64,000 nucleotides of DNA from Pithys albifrons albifrons (taxonomy: Eukaryota; Chordata; Aves; Passeriformes; Thamnophilidae), in contig NC_092458.1 in NCBI RefSeq assembly GCF_047495875.1, positions 110,037,727 through 110,101,726 on the forward strand, read 5' to 3'. Each line of letters starts with the position of its first letter. The first letter of the stretch is position 1. The notes below the pieces were generated by a model. That model saw nothing but the letters and a program-made list of their open reading frames with translations, was not told the DNA's origin and searched no databases. The translations under genes were made by a program, and so were the position numbers. Positions 1 through 12,902 of this stretch are shown here, in pieces.

Positions 1-2165
1 GGATTTTTTAATTCCTTTTTTTTTTAATCTAAAATCATCCAAAGATGACTTTATCTAGAGATCTGTGTCACCTCATTAAATAACCTCAGCCAAGCAATTT
101 GATCTGTGCAGCCGAACATGTATATCCTAAGAGACTTCCAAGGAAGCCCAGGGGATTCCATATAGGCTGCAAGAAGAAAGTTGCATGATAAATTAATGAA
201 AATATCTTTATATTCTCTATAACTTTGTCATTATCATTGTTTCTATATCTCTGTCTCTTCATATAGGTACACGCACACTCAGAGGTAAAGGCTGGTTATT
301 TGCAATAGTTCTTTGTTAACTACTGAGAAAAAAAAAGAACCTAACAGTAAGCACAGTTACATTTGTCTGAATATGGCCCATTTTAAACAGAAGAAACTTG
401 CTCAGAGAAGACCACAAAAAATCAAACCTCCATACTTTGCAGTCCAGTTTAGTCTCCTTTGTTTAGTATGAACCACCATGTGAAAAGCTACCAAACATAC
501 AGGGGTAGCAGGTGGACGAATAATAAATTGCAAGTTAACATACCTTTAGCTATAGCTGGTATTAAAATATAAATTAAAAAACATATTTTTAAAACTCTTC
601 AGAAGAGGTCTAGTAGATCAGAATTGCACATATATTGAATGATATGGAATAAATTATATGAGATGTGGATTAATATTTTCTTGACTTTGGACCTGTGCTT
701 TTGTAACTCAAATCCTTCATATTCCATCTATCATTTACAACAATTTTTTCTACATTATTAAGGCAAAGATATATCAGACATAGGGAAAAAATATATATCC
801 AATCTTTTGTCACCTTTACTGCAGTAAACCAGTATCATATTTTACAGTCCTTATACAAAAATAGGTATGATTTTTCTAGTTATCTTCTTAAATAACAGTA
901 GAAATAAGACCAGCTATTTTGCTTCCTCTGTTCTTGAATAATCCATTGTTTCCTTGTTCATTTTACCATTACATCTCAGATGAAATCTCAGCTTATTTTT
1001 CATGCTCCTAACCCATTTTTTGCCATTGCAATTATCTCTCTACATATATTATATGTATGAGTAAAGCATTTAGGGAGTGAATTCTTATGAAAAGGTGACA
1101 CAACAAGAAAAAAGTGTACTTTAGTCTGTGAGCCAGATTCTCCACAGCTACCTTACAACAAAGCATAGAATTAAACAGTGGTGATGCTGCACAACTAGCA
1201 GCATAGTTTGATCTTTCCCCTCTCCTTCTGTTTTCTTCAACACCATCATCAGGAAGGATAAAATAAATAGGCAATTTTTATGCAAATTGAAAAACCTCTA
1301 CATAATTCATTAGAATAAGCTACTATTTTTAAAAATCCTTGTCTCTCTGTGTGTGAATATGGTTAAATAAGTTACTCCTGCTTCCATTTTGGACACAGTC
1401 ATACATGCCATGCATTCCTTGTTGTCTGGACATAGGCACAAAGTTACTTAAAAAGGAAGGATGCATTTAAATTCTATGACTTCAGAGCCCTAGGGTGTCT
1501 GTCAGAAGGTGTGCAGACAGCCCCAGTCCCACAGTTTTTGCCCTGTCTGCTTTTCATAGGTTTATATCAGCTGACCAATGCAGCTCAAAATCTTGCATTT
1601 CAGTTTCTTGGATCTCAGATGTGTAAGGACCATCTTTCTCGTTCCTGGAATCTGCATTTAGTATTTGAGTAGTTTAAGGTCAATGCATTTAGTGCTGACA
1701 GTTCTCACCCAACTAAGAAAGAGTTTGGCTGAAAAGACTTTTCTGCTGTAAGAAGGGTTGTTAGGGGTTCTATTGGATACAGAAAACTAAATACCTCTAT
1801 TCTCTATAGTAGGGACAAGCAGGTTGCCACATCAGCAGGATGGAAAAAAAGAAATAAAAGCCTTCTGTTCATAAAAGATTGTGGGACTCCAATCTTTGGT
1901 CTTTGACAAAAGTATCCTGGAGTGAGTTTGCTGTGCTTGATGATGAGAACTTGGCCATACCATCTGCTTGAGAACAGGCTTCAGTTAAACAAACACCTCT
2001 GCAGGTGTTGAATTGCATCCATGGAGCTGATCCATCCAGCTACAGTGAGCTTAGCAGCAAATACATCTGCTGGAAATTTGCTAAAAATCTGGGTATCTAC
2101 ACCTACCCCTTGGCTGTGGGTTTATTTCTCACAGGGAAGGCATCACCTCACTTGACCTTCTGAAA
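1..2165. other. Non-coding AT-rich stretch, no gene seen
   Basis: I see only unique, AT-rich, CpG-poor sequence here. It has short A and T runs and no open frame with convincing splice sites. The minus-strand open frame at 1032-1274 lacks a good donor and looks like chance. No recognisable transposon end was found before the CR1 remnant that begins near 2166. This is consistent with intron or intergenic DNA. Confidence 0.7.
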
Positions 2166-2385
2166 ATGCTCTGCCTCACACTGGCCAGGAAGCTGTTGGC
2201 CTTTGGTGTAAGAGCACATTGTCAGAACATGCTCAGCTTGGTGTCCAGCAGAAACCCCAGGCTCTCTTCTGACCAGCTGCTTTTCAGCCAACCAACCCTC
2301 TACCTTTACCAGGGTTTGAGGTTACTTTTCTCCAGATGTGGGACTTGGCATTTGCTCGTTTGAAATTTTCCTCTCACCAGTTTTA
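2166..2385 (-). repeat. Old CR1 LINE fragment, end of ORF2
   Basis: Read on the minus strand, this stretch follows the avian CR1 segment encoding the C-terminal end of the ORF2 reverse transcriptase protein. The order of blocks matches: the 'tgccaagt...catctgg' part that aligns with the 'aagtgca...cacctgg' block, then a 'cctggggtttctgctggacaccaagctgagcatg' equivalent, then the 'acaatgtgct...aaaggccaac' block. In-frame stops (for example within the 'agctga' equivalents) and small indels show it is long dead. The plus-strand open frame across it is only a shadow. Both ends of the element are missing. Identification rests on recalled similarity to CR1, not on a search. Confidence 0.75.
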
Positions 2386-5300
2386 CCTGCAGTAAACTAT
2401 TAAATGAACTCCTAACACAAAGACCTGTGCACAAATGATGAGCTAAACCTAAGACACAGTATCACAGCAAATGCAGTTAGAGGTGACAAAATGAAAAAAA
2501 AAAGAAAAAGAAAAAAATTGGAATAGCTTTGCAGCACAACAGCAGGAATAAGAAGTTGTTAACTCTACTCTTAAATAGTGACAGAATATTCTCCATTTAG
2601 CTTGTAAACTTCTATCACATAAAACTATGCATGTGCCAAAGGAATTGCTGGACACAGGACTGAAATATTCTGTTTCCTTTGCAAACTTCATCCTATAGGA
2701 GTATGTTCAGGTTTTAAACAATATCAAAAACTTGTAAAATTTTCACCAGCTAAGTGTGCATTCAAATATTACACATATTGTGACCAGAGCTGACAACAGC
2801 TGTAAGTATAGACTACTAGTCATTTCCTGTGGCAAGACTCTCTCCAGCTGATTGTAGTTACATCCTGGTTTAGAGCCCAAAGCCGAACTTTTTTCTCTAT
2901 TTTTTTATTTTTTCTTTCCTACGTAATGTAATGTAACATTTTTCTGCTTCTCCCAAGACAGAAACTAATTTTGACAAAAGGGTCATCTTGATACCGGAGT
3001 ATTGAAATTGTTCTGCAACAGAATATCTTCCAAGTTAAAAGTTTCAAGAATCTCAGCTCACACACATACAGGAGCAACTTGTGAGAATTTGGATAACCTC
3101 TCGCATTAGATACCACCCAAAGATGTTCCCTGAAATTAATCCTCTTAGATATGATGACTGCTTTGCTCCAAACTCTCAGAAGTGAGAGCAGGGACAAAGG
3201 CAACACAGAAGGGGGAATGAGACCATTTTCTAGTGTACAGCAAATCCAAACTTTCTCTCCTCAACATCATTCCTTAAAGTAATCATGCAGACTTAAAAAG
3301 CTTCCTCCTTCCTGTCTTCCTATCAGAAGTAAACAGATAAAAGGTATCTGCAGTCATTAAAGAAGCATTTTTGCACATTTACTGTAGTCACTTTACACAT
3401 TTGGAAATTTAAGTGTATTCTGGGAGAAATCAGAATGAATTTCAGTTGGCACCAAGCTCTACAGAGTAAGATCCATTACAGGAAACAGGGAATCCTGTAT
3501 GGACTTCAGGTACAAAAGGTGAGTCACCAACAATTGATTGCAGCTGCGTTATAAGACAGTTACCCAGACAGTCAATATAAAAGTGCCAAACCTTGCCAAG
3601 TTTCAGTTCTAGGAGCTTAAAGATTTTGGCCCATGCTGGATTCTAAGCTAGCCGTGAATTTCTTAATAAACCAAAGTTAGCAATGGATTCCAATATAGCA
3701 GAGAATGCCACTGTCAGGGGACAAGGAATGACAGCAAGTGCAGTATTTGTGCCCTGGAGAACAAGTCCACTAATTTCCTTTGTGGTTAGAAAGTAATAAA
3801 TTAGATGAGATAGTATTATATTTAGATGCTTATGAGTTTGCACTTTTAGTACCAGCTGACTTAATAACAATATTAATTAAAAATATTCCACGGGAATCAT
3901 ACTAAAGTTCTAATGCACATGGCTGAAAGAAAAGCAAGTGGCAACTATGTATGGGAATGTTGAAGTCCTCATTATCAAAACTATCTGTAGGAGAGTTCAA
4001 GTTAGAAACTTCTATCTAAAAAGTAGGACTGGCCCTCTAAATCATACTAAGCTCCACATGACACACAGCAACATAGTCCATATGTCTCAATATATTCCCT
4101 GGAGTTGATTTAAAAGCGACTGCAGGGTGTATTTCAGGAGGCACAAAACCAAAGAATTGATTGAGAGTGTTGCAAACAGTAGCCTGACCACATTTCCCAC
4201 AAAACTGTGTAATGCTACGTGTATTAAATATTTAGGCTGTTGGTGGTTCAGAGCATCTGGAGAAATGATGGTATATGTCTTAATCTGAATAATTACCTAT
4301 CATCCAAAGCAAACCCAAAATTCGTCAGGTATAAAATATAGAACAGTAGGGAAGAAGCCATATATTTTAATACAAGCGTTAAGATTTTAAAAGAAAAAGA
4401 TATATAGTAATTAAAATCAATCAGAACCAAAAGAATGAATCAATTGATTTTTGTAATTTATTTTGCTGTTGTTTCCATCCTCAGGTTAGTTTTTCTATGA
4501 ATTGCTTTGGCAGTCAAACACAATGAATCATTCTGGCTGACACAGATTAGTAAATTGTTCACCTAGAAGAAAGGGTGGTATCCTGCAGAGCACACTTAGG
4601 TTTTCCAGGAATACTTTCACTACATTCAATGAAGGAATTCCTAATGCTTTCTTTACTTTCTTTTAAATTCACTTTCAGTCCAAGAATTTCCAGGGCAACA
4701 CAATCTTGAAGTTTAATGAATTAACATAGAAAGAAGTTTCTTGCTAGAATTCTTTTCAAAGTACTATAGTTGTGATGAACAAAACACCCTCTGAATTGAG
4801 ACCAGACATGCAGCCCAAGGCAGTTTCCAGCCTTAGGGGGAAAAAAAAGGCACATTAAACAGTGAAATGTAAGAAATAGTTAGAATACAAGAAATAATGG
4901 TTAAAAATTTCTTTTCCCTCTAGTTTTATATCCAGCTGCTGTCTCTGTATGAACACATCTGGATACCTAAAGCAACTGAAGCATCTAGAAAAAAGTTTTA
5001 CCTGAGAAGGGAAACTGAGCTTTTCTGGTAAGAATCTTTCAAGTAATGGACAGCAATAACTTATCTTCAGACAGTTAAAGCCACAGAGAAATATTTGATT
5101 CTTCTAAAATCTGAGTTTTGGCTTCTTTACAGTGAGTATGTTGGGCATCAGCAAGGGCAAGGGTCTGTTCCTAGAAGAGCCTCATTGACAAGGCCCTCAA
5201 AGTCCATCATCCTGACCACCAGCATGACAGGATAAACTGAAAAAGGACAGGGAATAACTTCTTGTTGGTACCTGGAAATGGGAACTAAGGGGAGCCACGG

Positions 5301-6934
5301 ATTACAGACCACGATATAGATATCAAAACAAATGTGGTTACATCTAGGCACTTGCTCCAAGGCACTAATCAATCAGTAAAAAATACTGCAGCTCCCAGAA
5401 CCTCATGCACTATGGCGGCACAGGGAATTAATATTTGCAAATTCATAGGAATGGTCTAGAATTTCTAGGAAAAAAACCAACCAACCAACCAATAAAACAT
5501 TTCCAGAACTGACCTCTGTGGAAATATTTTAGTGATTGAAATTCCCCAGAAAGATCAAAGTCTAAAAGGTGCACATATGACTGAATTAAAAGATACACTC
5601 ATAAAAAAATATAGCTATATTTTAATTTACTGTCTTTGCTACATTAAAGCTACTATTTCTGCTTAGCTGGATAGAAATTATAAAGGATAAAAACTTCAGA
5701 TTTCAATGAAATCAAGAAGAGCTTTACCTTTTGTGTATTTGTGGCCAGAATTTTACTTACAGGGCTTGTAAAGAGGAATTATCAGAATGCACTATATTGC
5801 AACTAAGTTAGGCAGTTACATCTTCCCAGTTCTCTGCCTCTCGTTTCTTACATTATCACTGATATTTCCACTAAAAGTTTTCCCGAATCAAAGTTTCCTC
5901 TAATAACATGACCCTTCTTGAGTATGAAACACATCTAAATAAGATGACATATTTAGATGGTAGGTAAATCCTTAATGCCAACACAAACAACTTGAGAGAA
6001 CAGAAAATGTCGTTTTATTCTTAAAAGGAGAGCAAAATACCAAATGATAAACTGGTCAAACAGGGCTTGATCACAATTTATTTCTGACCTTTTAATGTCT
6101 TCTGTTCTCAATGATTTTCTGTCATTTCTGCCTAGCTTGGACCCGAGATCTGTCCCTGATGTGTTTAGCTTTATGTGGCTACTTAACTTTCAACCTCCAT
6201 TTTCAGGACTGAAAGATAAGTAACTAATTGTCACTGAGATATCTTGAGGATTTATCAGCTGTCCAGATCTACCAAGATGGAAAAAAGCCTTACACTTGGA
6301 AACTTTGTTGTACTCATTCTGCGTGAAAAAGAGTTTGGTTACGGCCAACTGTCAGTGCCATTATTGTGGACCTGGATGATACCCTGCCTGCTGTTCTGCC
6401 AGACAGCACTTCCATTTTAAACTCACTACATCTATCTTGAAGTGAAACAGAATACATTCATTTTAAAATCCACTAAATATAAACAAATATGAACCTCTGT
6501 ATTATTACATTCCTCTTGAAGTGTGACTGTTATTCCAGAAACATGTTCTGTTTCCACGTGCCCACCAAGTACACACACAATGCTGGTTGTGTATGGAAAA
6601 TTTGTCCATCAGTGTTTATGCCACCAAGTGGGTTTTTTTGCATCACTTTGCTTTTTATTTTTGCATATAACATCTGAGTGGTTGACAAAGGACAGATGCT
6701 GCAGGAAGTTAAAAAGAACTAATTTAAAACCAATTCTGCACTTTTCTGTGCTTTCAAACAGTCATTTATAGGGAAGTATTTAACACTGTTAAGAAAAATG
6801 CCTCTTGGAAAGACAGACAGAAGCCCATGCAGTTACAAGGATTACATCAAGATAAGAAAAAAATGCTTCAACTGTATGCTCATAGTTAAAAAAAAAAAAG
6901 CCACACATCCATCAAGTCTGTTGTTTATCCAAAG
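2386..6934. other. Non-coding stretch, no gene seen
   Basis: This stretch is AT-rich and without a supported gene. It holds a purine-rich run at 2493-2517, just downstream of the CR1 remnant, and a short (CCAA)n run at 5477-5492. Isolated splice-like sites occur (for example a GTGAGT donor-like site at 3519), but none pairs with a good acceptor around an open frame. The minus-strand open frames at 2919-3206 and 5148-5372 have no supporting signals. Confidence 0.65.
5477..5492. repeat. (CCAA)n short tandem repeat
   Basis: Four consecutive CCAA units follow a short A run. It is a simple microsatellite with no evident functional association. Confidence 0.9.
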
Positions 6935-7065
6935 CAGTTATTGCCCTTGAGTTACATTTCTAGACCTTATTGAAGAACAAGCGATACATTGTTAACGCTC
7001 AGATCAATAAACAATTATTGTTCTTTGTGAGGTGCTGAAAGGGGATTTAGAGACTTTACAGGTAA
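6935..7065. promoter_or_regulatory. Possible conserved non-coding element with SOX-type dyad
   Basis: This is repeat-free sequence with two retained CpGs in an otherwise CpG-poor region ('gcgata', 'aacgctc'). A head-to-head pair of SOX-like ACAAT motifs forms the inverted repeat AACAAT-T-ATTGTT at 7010-7022. A further ACATTGTTAAC lies just upstream. The stretch ends in a CAG followed by GTAAGA at about 7060, which also resembles a splice donor. Motif clustering and CpG retention are typical of regulatory elements, but conservation cannot be judged from one sequence. The assignment is inference. Confidence 0.25.
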
Positions 7066-10000
7066 GAGACATAATTTACCAGCGGCTGTCAAACAACCCT
7101 AACACGTTCTTTCTCCGAATCCCCTCCCCTTTGTGCAGGCTCCGGCAGAGACCACATCTGATCCCAGCCTGTTGCCCCATGATGTGACACCCTGTGGGAT
7201 CAGCAGGACCCCTCTGCTCCTTCCAGTGGCAAGTGTGGCTGCAACAGGGATTTTGAACGTTTCTTATCTGCAGCTCCCCAACCGCTGTGATTCATCTCAA
7301 CCCCTGCTTCATCAACTTGTAATGATTTCAGCTTTTAAATAAAATAAGGAGATCAACTGACAAGTTTTCATCCTTGCAAACACATAAATAATGCTACATA
7401 GTTAAGGGCTTCTTCTAAACTAAAAAACAGAACAAGCCCTCCCCTTCCTTCAGAAGTGAAGTAATTAACATAGCCAGCCACAAGCATTTTGTAAATAATG
7501 AATGGCCTGAAATCCCAAACACTGTGTCTGTTTCCTTTATGCACACCCTCAAGCTTCAGTTTTTATGCTTGCCCACTTACAGTGGTGTTTGTACAAAAAG
7601 CTCCTGGAGTGGGACATTTTAGCCTTTTCTAATAATTAGGTTATTGATCAGCTGAGTTTACTAACCAGCACAGTGTCATCCTGTTTCTTTCTTCTCATTT
7701 TCTCGCTTGCTTAAATAATCTAAAAAACATCCCCTCCCTCTGCCTTGTTATTGCCTTTACAAGGCTTAGTTTGATCAATTACATCAAGAATGAAGCTTAG
7801 ATTCATGAGTGCAGTAGGATCTATAAAACAGATCATAAATTGTTTCTGAGGGAGCTTAGTAATGATAGTTTGAAAACACCTGCTACTACTAAATACTCTC
7901 TTGTCTGACTTTTAGAACCAATAGAACAGCTGAATCCCAAAAAACCTTAATAACAATGTGTCACCAAAACCCTTTGTCGTGAACTGAGAAGAGTATGAGC
8001 CTAACTGACATTCTCTGCAGATCATGGGTGTTATTGAAATAGCAGCTAGAGGCCTCAGACCAGATTCTGCTTTTCCTTGATCCGATGCATCTCTGTCGTT
8101 TCACTCAGGTGCTCCAGGAGGGATTCATGGGAACAGATCAGTACTTTGTAAACATGCAGCAACTTGCACTTAAAACTGATATCAAAGTGCTATGCAAGCA
8201 CTAAAAGTCCAGTTAATGGTATGTTTTGTAAGCAAAGTAACGGAGCAGAAAGCTCATGTTTGACTGTAGTAAAAGACTGAAAATCTCTGGATAACAATCA
8301 AGGAACACTAACAAATCCCACACCAACCTCTGAGCATGGGGTTGATAGTAGCTTCATGCTTCATTGCTAGCTAAGAATTATACACCTTGCAGCAGCCTAA
8401 ATACATTAACACATCATGTCTTATACCTGTGAGATTAAACATATTTCATATGTGTTGTATATGTGTACGTAACCTTGTGCTCTTTTTTTCCTCAGTTTAT
8501 TTCCCAGGCAGTGAAGTGTGGAGCTACCAGATGATCTTCCATATCAATGTTCACTATCTTTCACAGAGTTCTACATGAAACAGTGAAGAGAAGCACACCT
8601 TTTGTGAAATTCACAATGTGTATTTCACAAACAATGAAGTTGTGGAAGGAATTATTTCGCCTTAATAAATAAATACAAATGCAGAACAGCATTTGAATAG
8701 AATTTCACACCATATGTATTTTTAAAGCATCATTTTCCCCAACATTTTATCACTGCCCCCCAATAATCAATTAGATTGGCAAGATTAAAAGAAAATAGAA
8801 AACTAAAGGTGGAAGCAATTTTACATTGGGGTTTTAGAACCTCCCTTGGATCATCTCAGAGGTTCTGAACAAAAAATAAGAATTCAAACTGAAATTTCTC
8901 AAATGATCATGAATACTCCTAATGCAGTCACTTGATGTGACAACTGAGATTTTAAGAAAAAAACTAAAAATAGTTTTCTATTTGATAAGAAATCTCAAGT
9001 GTTACTAATATTACACCAGAGTTCTGTCTGGGCAGGCTACAGTTGTTACCCCATCACTGCAGGTATGAAATAGTGATGATGCATAGACCGTGAGAACTGA
9101 GCCAGCCTTACTGCTTTGATAAACCACATCAGACAGGGAACAATATATCTAGAAAAATCTGAAAAAAATGGATGTTTCCAAGGCCAGGGTGACTTGCTCT
9201 CCATGAGATGTTCCTTCCACTGTCCGCTCATTCTACCAGGGAAATGACTACATTCCTCTCCCCTGTCCTCCGCTCCCCATAGTGGTTCAGCAAAAAGGAA
9301 CAAGACTGCATTACCTACAATATTCCCATCATGCACATCCTTCCCCCTCTCACACTAAACTTCTGTAGGGATGCCTTTCCCCAACAAGAATGCACTGCAA
9401 AAAACAGCCCTGAGTCATCAGCATTTCCAATCCACCACTTTTCCATCTCAGTGAAGAGCCAGAGGTATTTTGGAAATATCTTTGCAATGGATTCAAACAC
9501 CAGGAGAAAGGATAAAACAAAGTACCTTGCCTGAGAAGTCTTGAAAAGACAACCAATCTCAGTAGTTGAGTTACTCCATGCAACTACTAAAATCAACTCA
9601 GGAGAGTACCATGGAGTCTAGCAAAATAAAATAAAAGAAAAAGAAAAAGTTAAGTTTGAGATAGAACACAGAAAAGAACTACAGAGTATTCTCTAAGGCA
9701 GTATGTTTCTGCTTCATAATTTACATATGAATTTTTTCTTTTTTTTTAAGATACTTTCTTCATTTCTGTAGAAATGCAGAAAATCTTTGTACTTTTTTTA
9801 TCTACTCTACTGAAATTTTTTCTTCCTCATTGATCTTCAATAATCACTTCAGGTTACCTTGATGACTGATAACCTCTCACACAAGCATTAATTCATTTGA
9901 TATAACTGAGTTCCAAGATGTTTTTGGAAGGATGAAAATAACACACATCAAGAAATGATCACTGAGAAGCAGGTTCAGCTCCTTAGGATGACACATAGTA

Positions 10001-12858
10001 TCTCTTTTTCCACATTCACCGAGGAATTATTTCCAAGCTGTATTTGATTCTGAGACTTACAACATCTCCTGTAAGTATTTATATCAACAGGTGTCATAGA
10101 GCATATACTTCCCATTTCTTACATTTTTTTAAAAATATTGACACTGTAACAGCAGAATAACTGCGTGGTCAGCTTCAAAGTGATTTATAGTCTAAAGAGT
10201 AATTTAAACTGATATTCATGTGATAAACATGCATGCTTATTTTACATTTTCATAGTTATGACATGCAGTTGTTTTGGAAGAGTATCTTGATATACTTATG
10301 TTTCCATGATGCCATCATGGAATGCAGCAGAATTCCTTTCCCTGAGAAAGTAGTTTATGCCTTCTCACCCCACACTTGCCAGCTATTTACATACTAGCAG
10401 AATAAATCAGAAAGCAACCAAATTGAAAGAAATAATTTAGTTCCAGGCAGACTAAAAGCTACTTTTTCAGATTTTGGTGTATATTTCACATATGTTTTAT
10501 GTGTATCTCAGAGCAGAATTGGAAGAGTATTTCTGCTTCTGCTAGGTAATCCTTTAAAACTTTAACATCAACATTTACTGCTGTGAATGCTGTCAAATAT
10601 TTGGTTCTCTGTCAGCTAAGCAGAACATCAAGTCAAGTTTCCTTGCTTCACAATGCTCTGTACCGTTTATATTTCATTTAGTTTCTTTTCTATTTGTCAA
10701 TACGATAAGTGGGACAAGAGTGAAGCCGTGAGTCTGTGTGTGTCTGATGTCTTTTGCAACAGATAATTCTGAGTACCTTAAACATTTTAAGTGCATGCAG
10801 TATAGCTTGACACACTGTAACAAAGCTCGCTTGACAAAGAGAAGTCGGCAACTCCAAGATACTTCACTGGTGCAAGAAAGATCTGAGACTTTTAAATGGT
10901 AAACTTTGTATTTTTGTCTGAATGAATTTTGGAAGCATATTCTCCATCCTTTCCTTTCCTTTCTCCCTTTTAGCAAGCTTATGAAAGCATGACTGGTTTG
11001 TTATACTTTAGTCACTGCAGGCATAGCTGAAGATAACATTTCTTCCTGTCTAAGCAGAATTCCTTTGGTACCAACTTCATACTTCCATTTCCAGACAGAA
11101 CTGTTTCAAAAGACAGACTTCGAATTTATGCTTTTTATTTGTTGTTGTTGTTGCTTTGCTGTCTTATTTAATATTAAGCTCCTTAGCTGCTGAAAATATA
11201 ATCACAAAATGTTTTTTGCATGTTGCTTTAACATTAAGCATTTACTGCAAGTGTTTTCTAAGTAACTTTTCTGGCTTTGGACTAAGCCCCTTTCCAGCCA
11301 CCGCTGCCTGTGGTGTGACCAGTAGGGGACACCGGAGAGAGAGCAAAATGCCAGCTCTGCCGAGATCTCTGCAATCAGCTTTAACAAGGGTGTAACATAA
11401 GGTCGTCTCAAATAGCTGTCACAGCTGCCCTCCTCTACTCACAGGCACGTGTAAGGGCATGAACTCTCCTGATACATTCCTGCTCTCATTCGAAACGGGG
11501 GTTTTTAAGTTTCCACTAAATTAACCAAGAAATTCTTCTAGGACAGGTTTTTGGTTTGCCACTTGTCCTCTTTGTTCTCGCTTCTTCGACTTCTTTCCTC
11601 ATAACAAGACTCATTGTGACAAAAACCTGACACCATTACAGCTGCTAAGAGGTTTGTGACATTTCTTTGTCTCTACTGGGCTGAGTTAGGAAAGCTTCAA
11701 GGTTATTTTCAAGATAAATCTGATCTTCCCCTACTTATCATTAACAGGGATGATAACACATTGTGACAGTAATAACCTATTGCAAGATAAAATGTCCACT
11801 CTATATTTCCTGACAGTATGACATCACAGAGACATACCTACAATGAAATACACATTACTCAACTTATGTAATACCCAAATTTACTGTCTATTCATATCAA
11901 TGCCACAATTTTAAACTATGTCAGTAGAGGCAGGATTCTCAACAGAAGTGCTTATAAATTGTGCTTATAGAAAACAAGAGTTGTTCTTCTGTATTACTTT
12001 TTTCATTTTGAAAGGAAAAAATATGTTTAATTATGACCATGAAAATATCTGCTGTTTATAATGCCCATATTTTATACCAGGGCAATTTTTCTGACTCTCA
12101 TAATTCTGCCTTTCTGGTTGTTTCTATTGTAGTTATATAACTGTGCATTCATCAGTAGAACCATCATACTCATTTCATGGAGCAGTGGAGACACTTGCCT
12201 GACCTTAAACTCAAAGAAATAGTGCATTTTGCCTTGTGAACTAAGATTAGACAAAAGGACAAGTGAAAAGCATCAAAATGTCTATCAGTGTAGTGAGAAA
12301 AGTACTGAAATATGATTGAGTTCCCAAGGTTTAGGCCTGTTCACATTGCACCTCAAATTGATACAAGGCTTTTAAAAGAAAAAAGACCTGTTGCTAGAAA
12401 AAGTATTTTTCTCTTTAAGAACATAGATAGGAATTCAGACAGATGCTTTGGCAATTTCTTAAAAATCAATGGTAGCCTCCCAGACTGGGGTTGTTTTGCA
12501 GTTACATATTGGCAGAAGTTTTCTGAATGGTAGAAATCTAAATCAAGTGACAATATGTCCCATTATGACTAATACAAATGTAATGATAGCCTATGCCACA
12601 AGAAAGATACATAAAATCTTTTTCTACAGATGAATAAAAGGTTCTCTCTTGCCCAGCCTTTTGGTATCTGTATTTGAGCTCTTCATCTGGAATTTCTTTA
12701 AAGGAAATTGCAAGAACGAGGGATGTGATTGACCTTGACTTAGGGTAGGCATCTAAAATAAGCCAGACTAATCACAGTCTGCTTCTCTCTAGCATCCAAA
12801 TAGGCAATCAAGACAACTAGCTAACACAATTAACTGATATATTTCAAGCAACTTAAAA
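7066..12858. other. Non-coding stretch, no gene seen
   Basis: No supported gene lies here. The first 800 bases are unusually free of repeats and contain clusters of homeodomain-type TAAT motifs (7620-7860), possibly regulatory. Further on there are an A-rich AAAAT/GAAAA run at 9621-9650, a near-palindrome at 10304-10320 and a short (GTT)n run at 11141-11153. Overlapping open frames on both strands at 9046-9596 look like chance. A minus-strand acceptor-like tract near 9160 has no good partner donor. Confidence 0.6.
11141..11153. repeat. (GTT)n short tandem repeat
   Basis: Four GTT units lie inside a T-rich stretch. It is an ordinary short microsatellite. Confidence 0.85.
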
Positions 12859-12902
12859 GAAAGTAATTTCACTGAGGCTTGAAAGTAATTTCACTGAGGC
12901 TT
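12859..12902. repeat. Perfect 22-bp head-to-tail duplication
   Basis: The 22-base unit beginning GAAAGTAATTTC and ending GAGGCTT occurs twice with no spacer, at 12859-12880 and 12881-12902. The copies are identical, which points to a recent local slippage or duplication event. No coding frame or transposon is associated with it. Confidence 0.95.
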
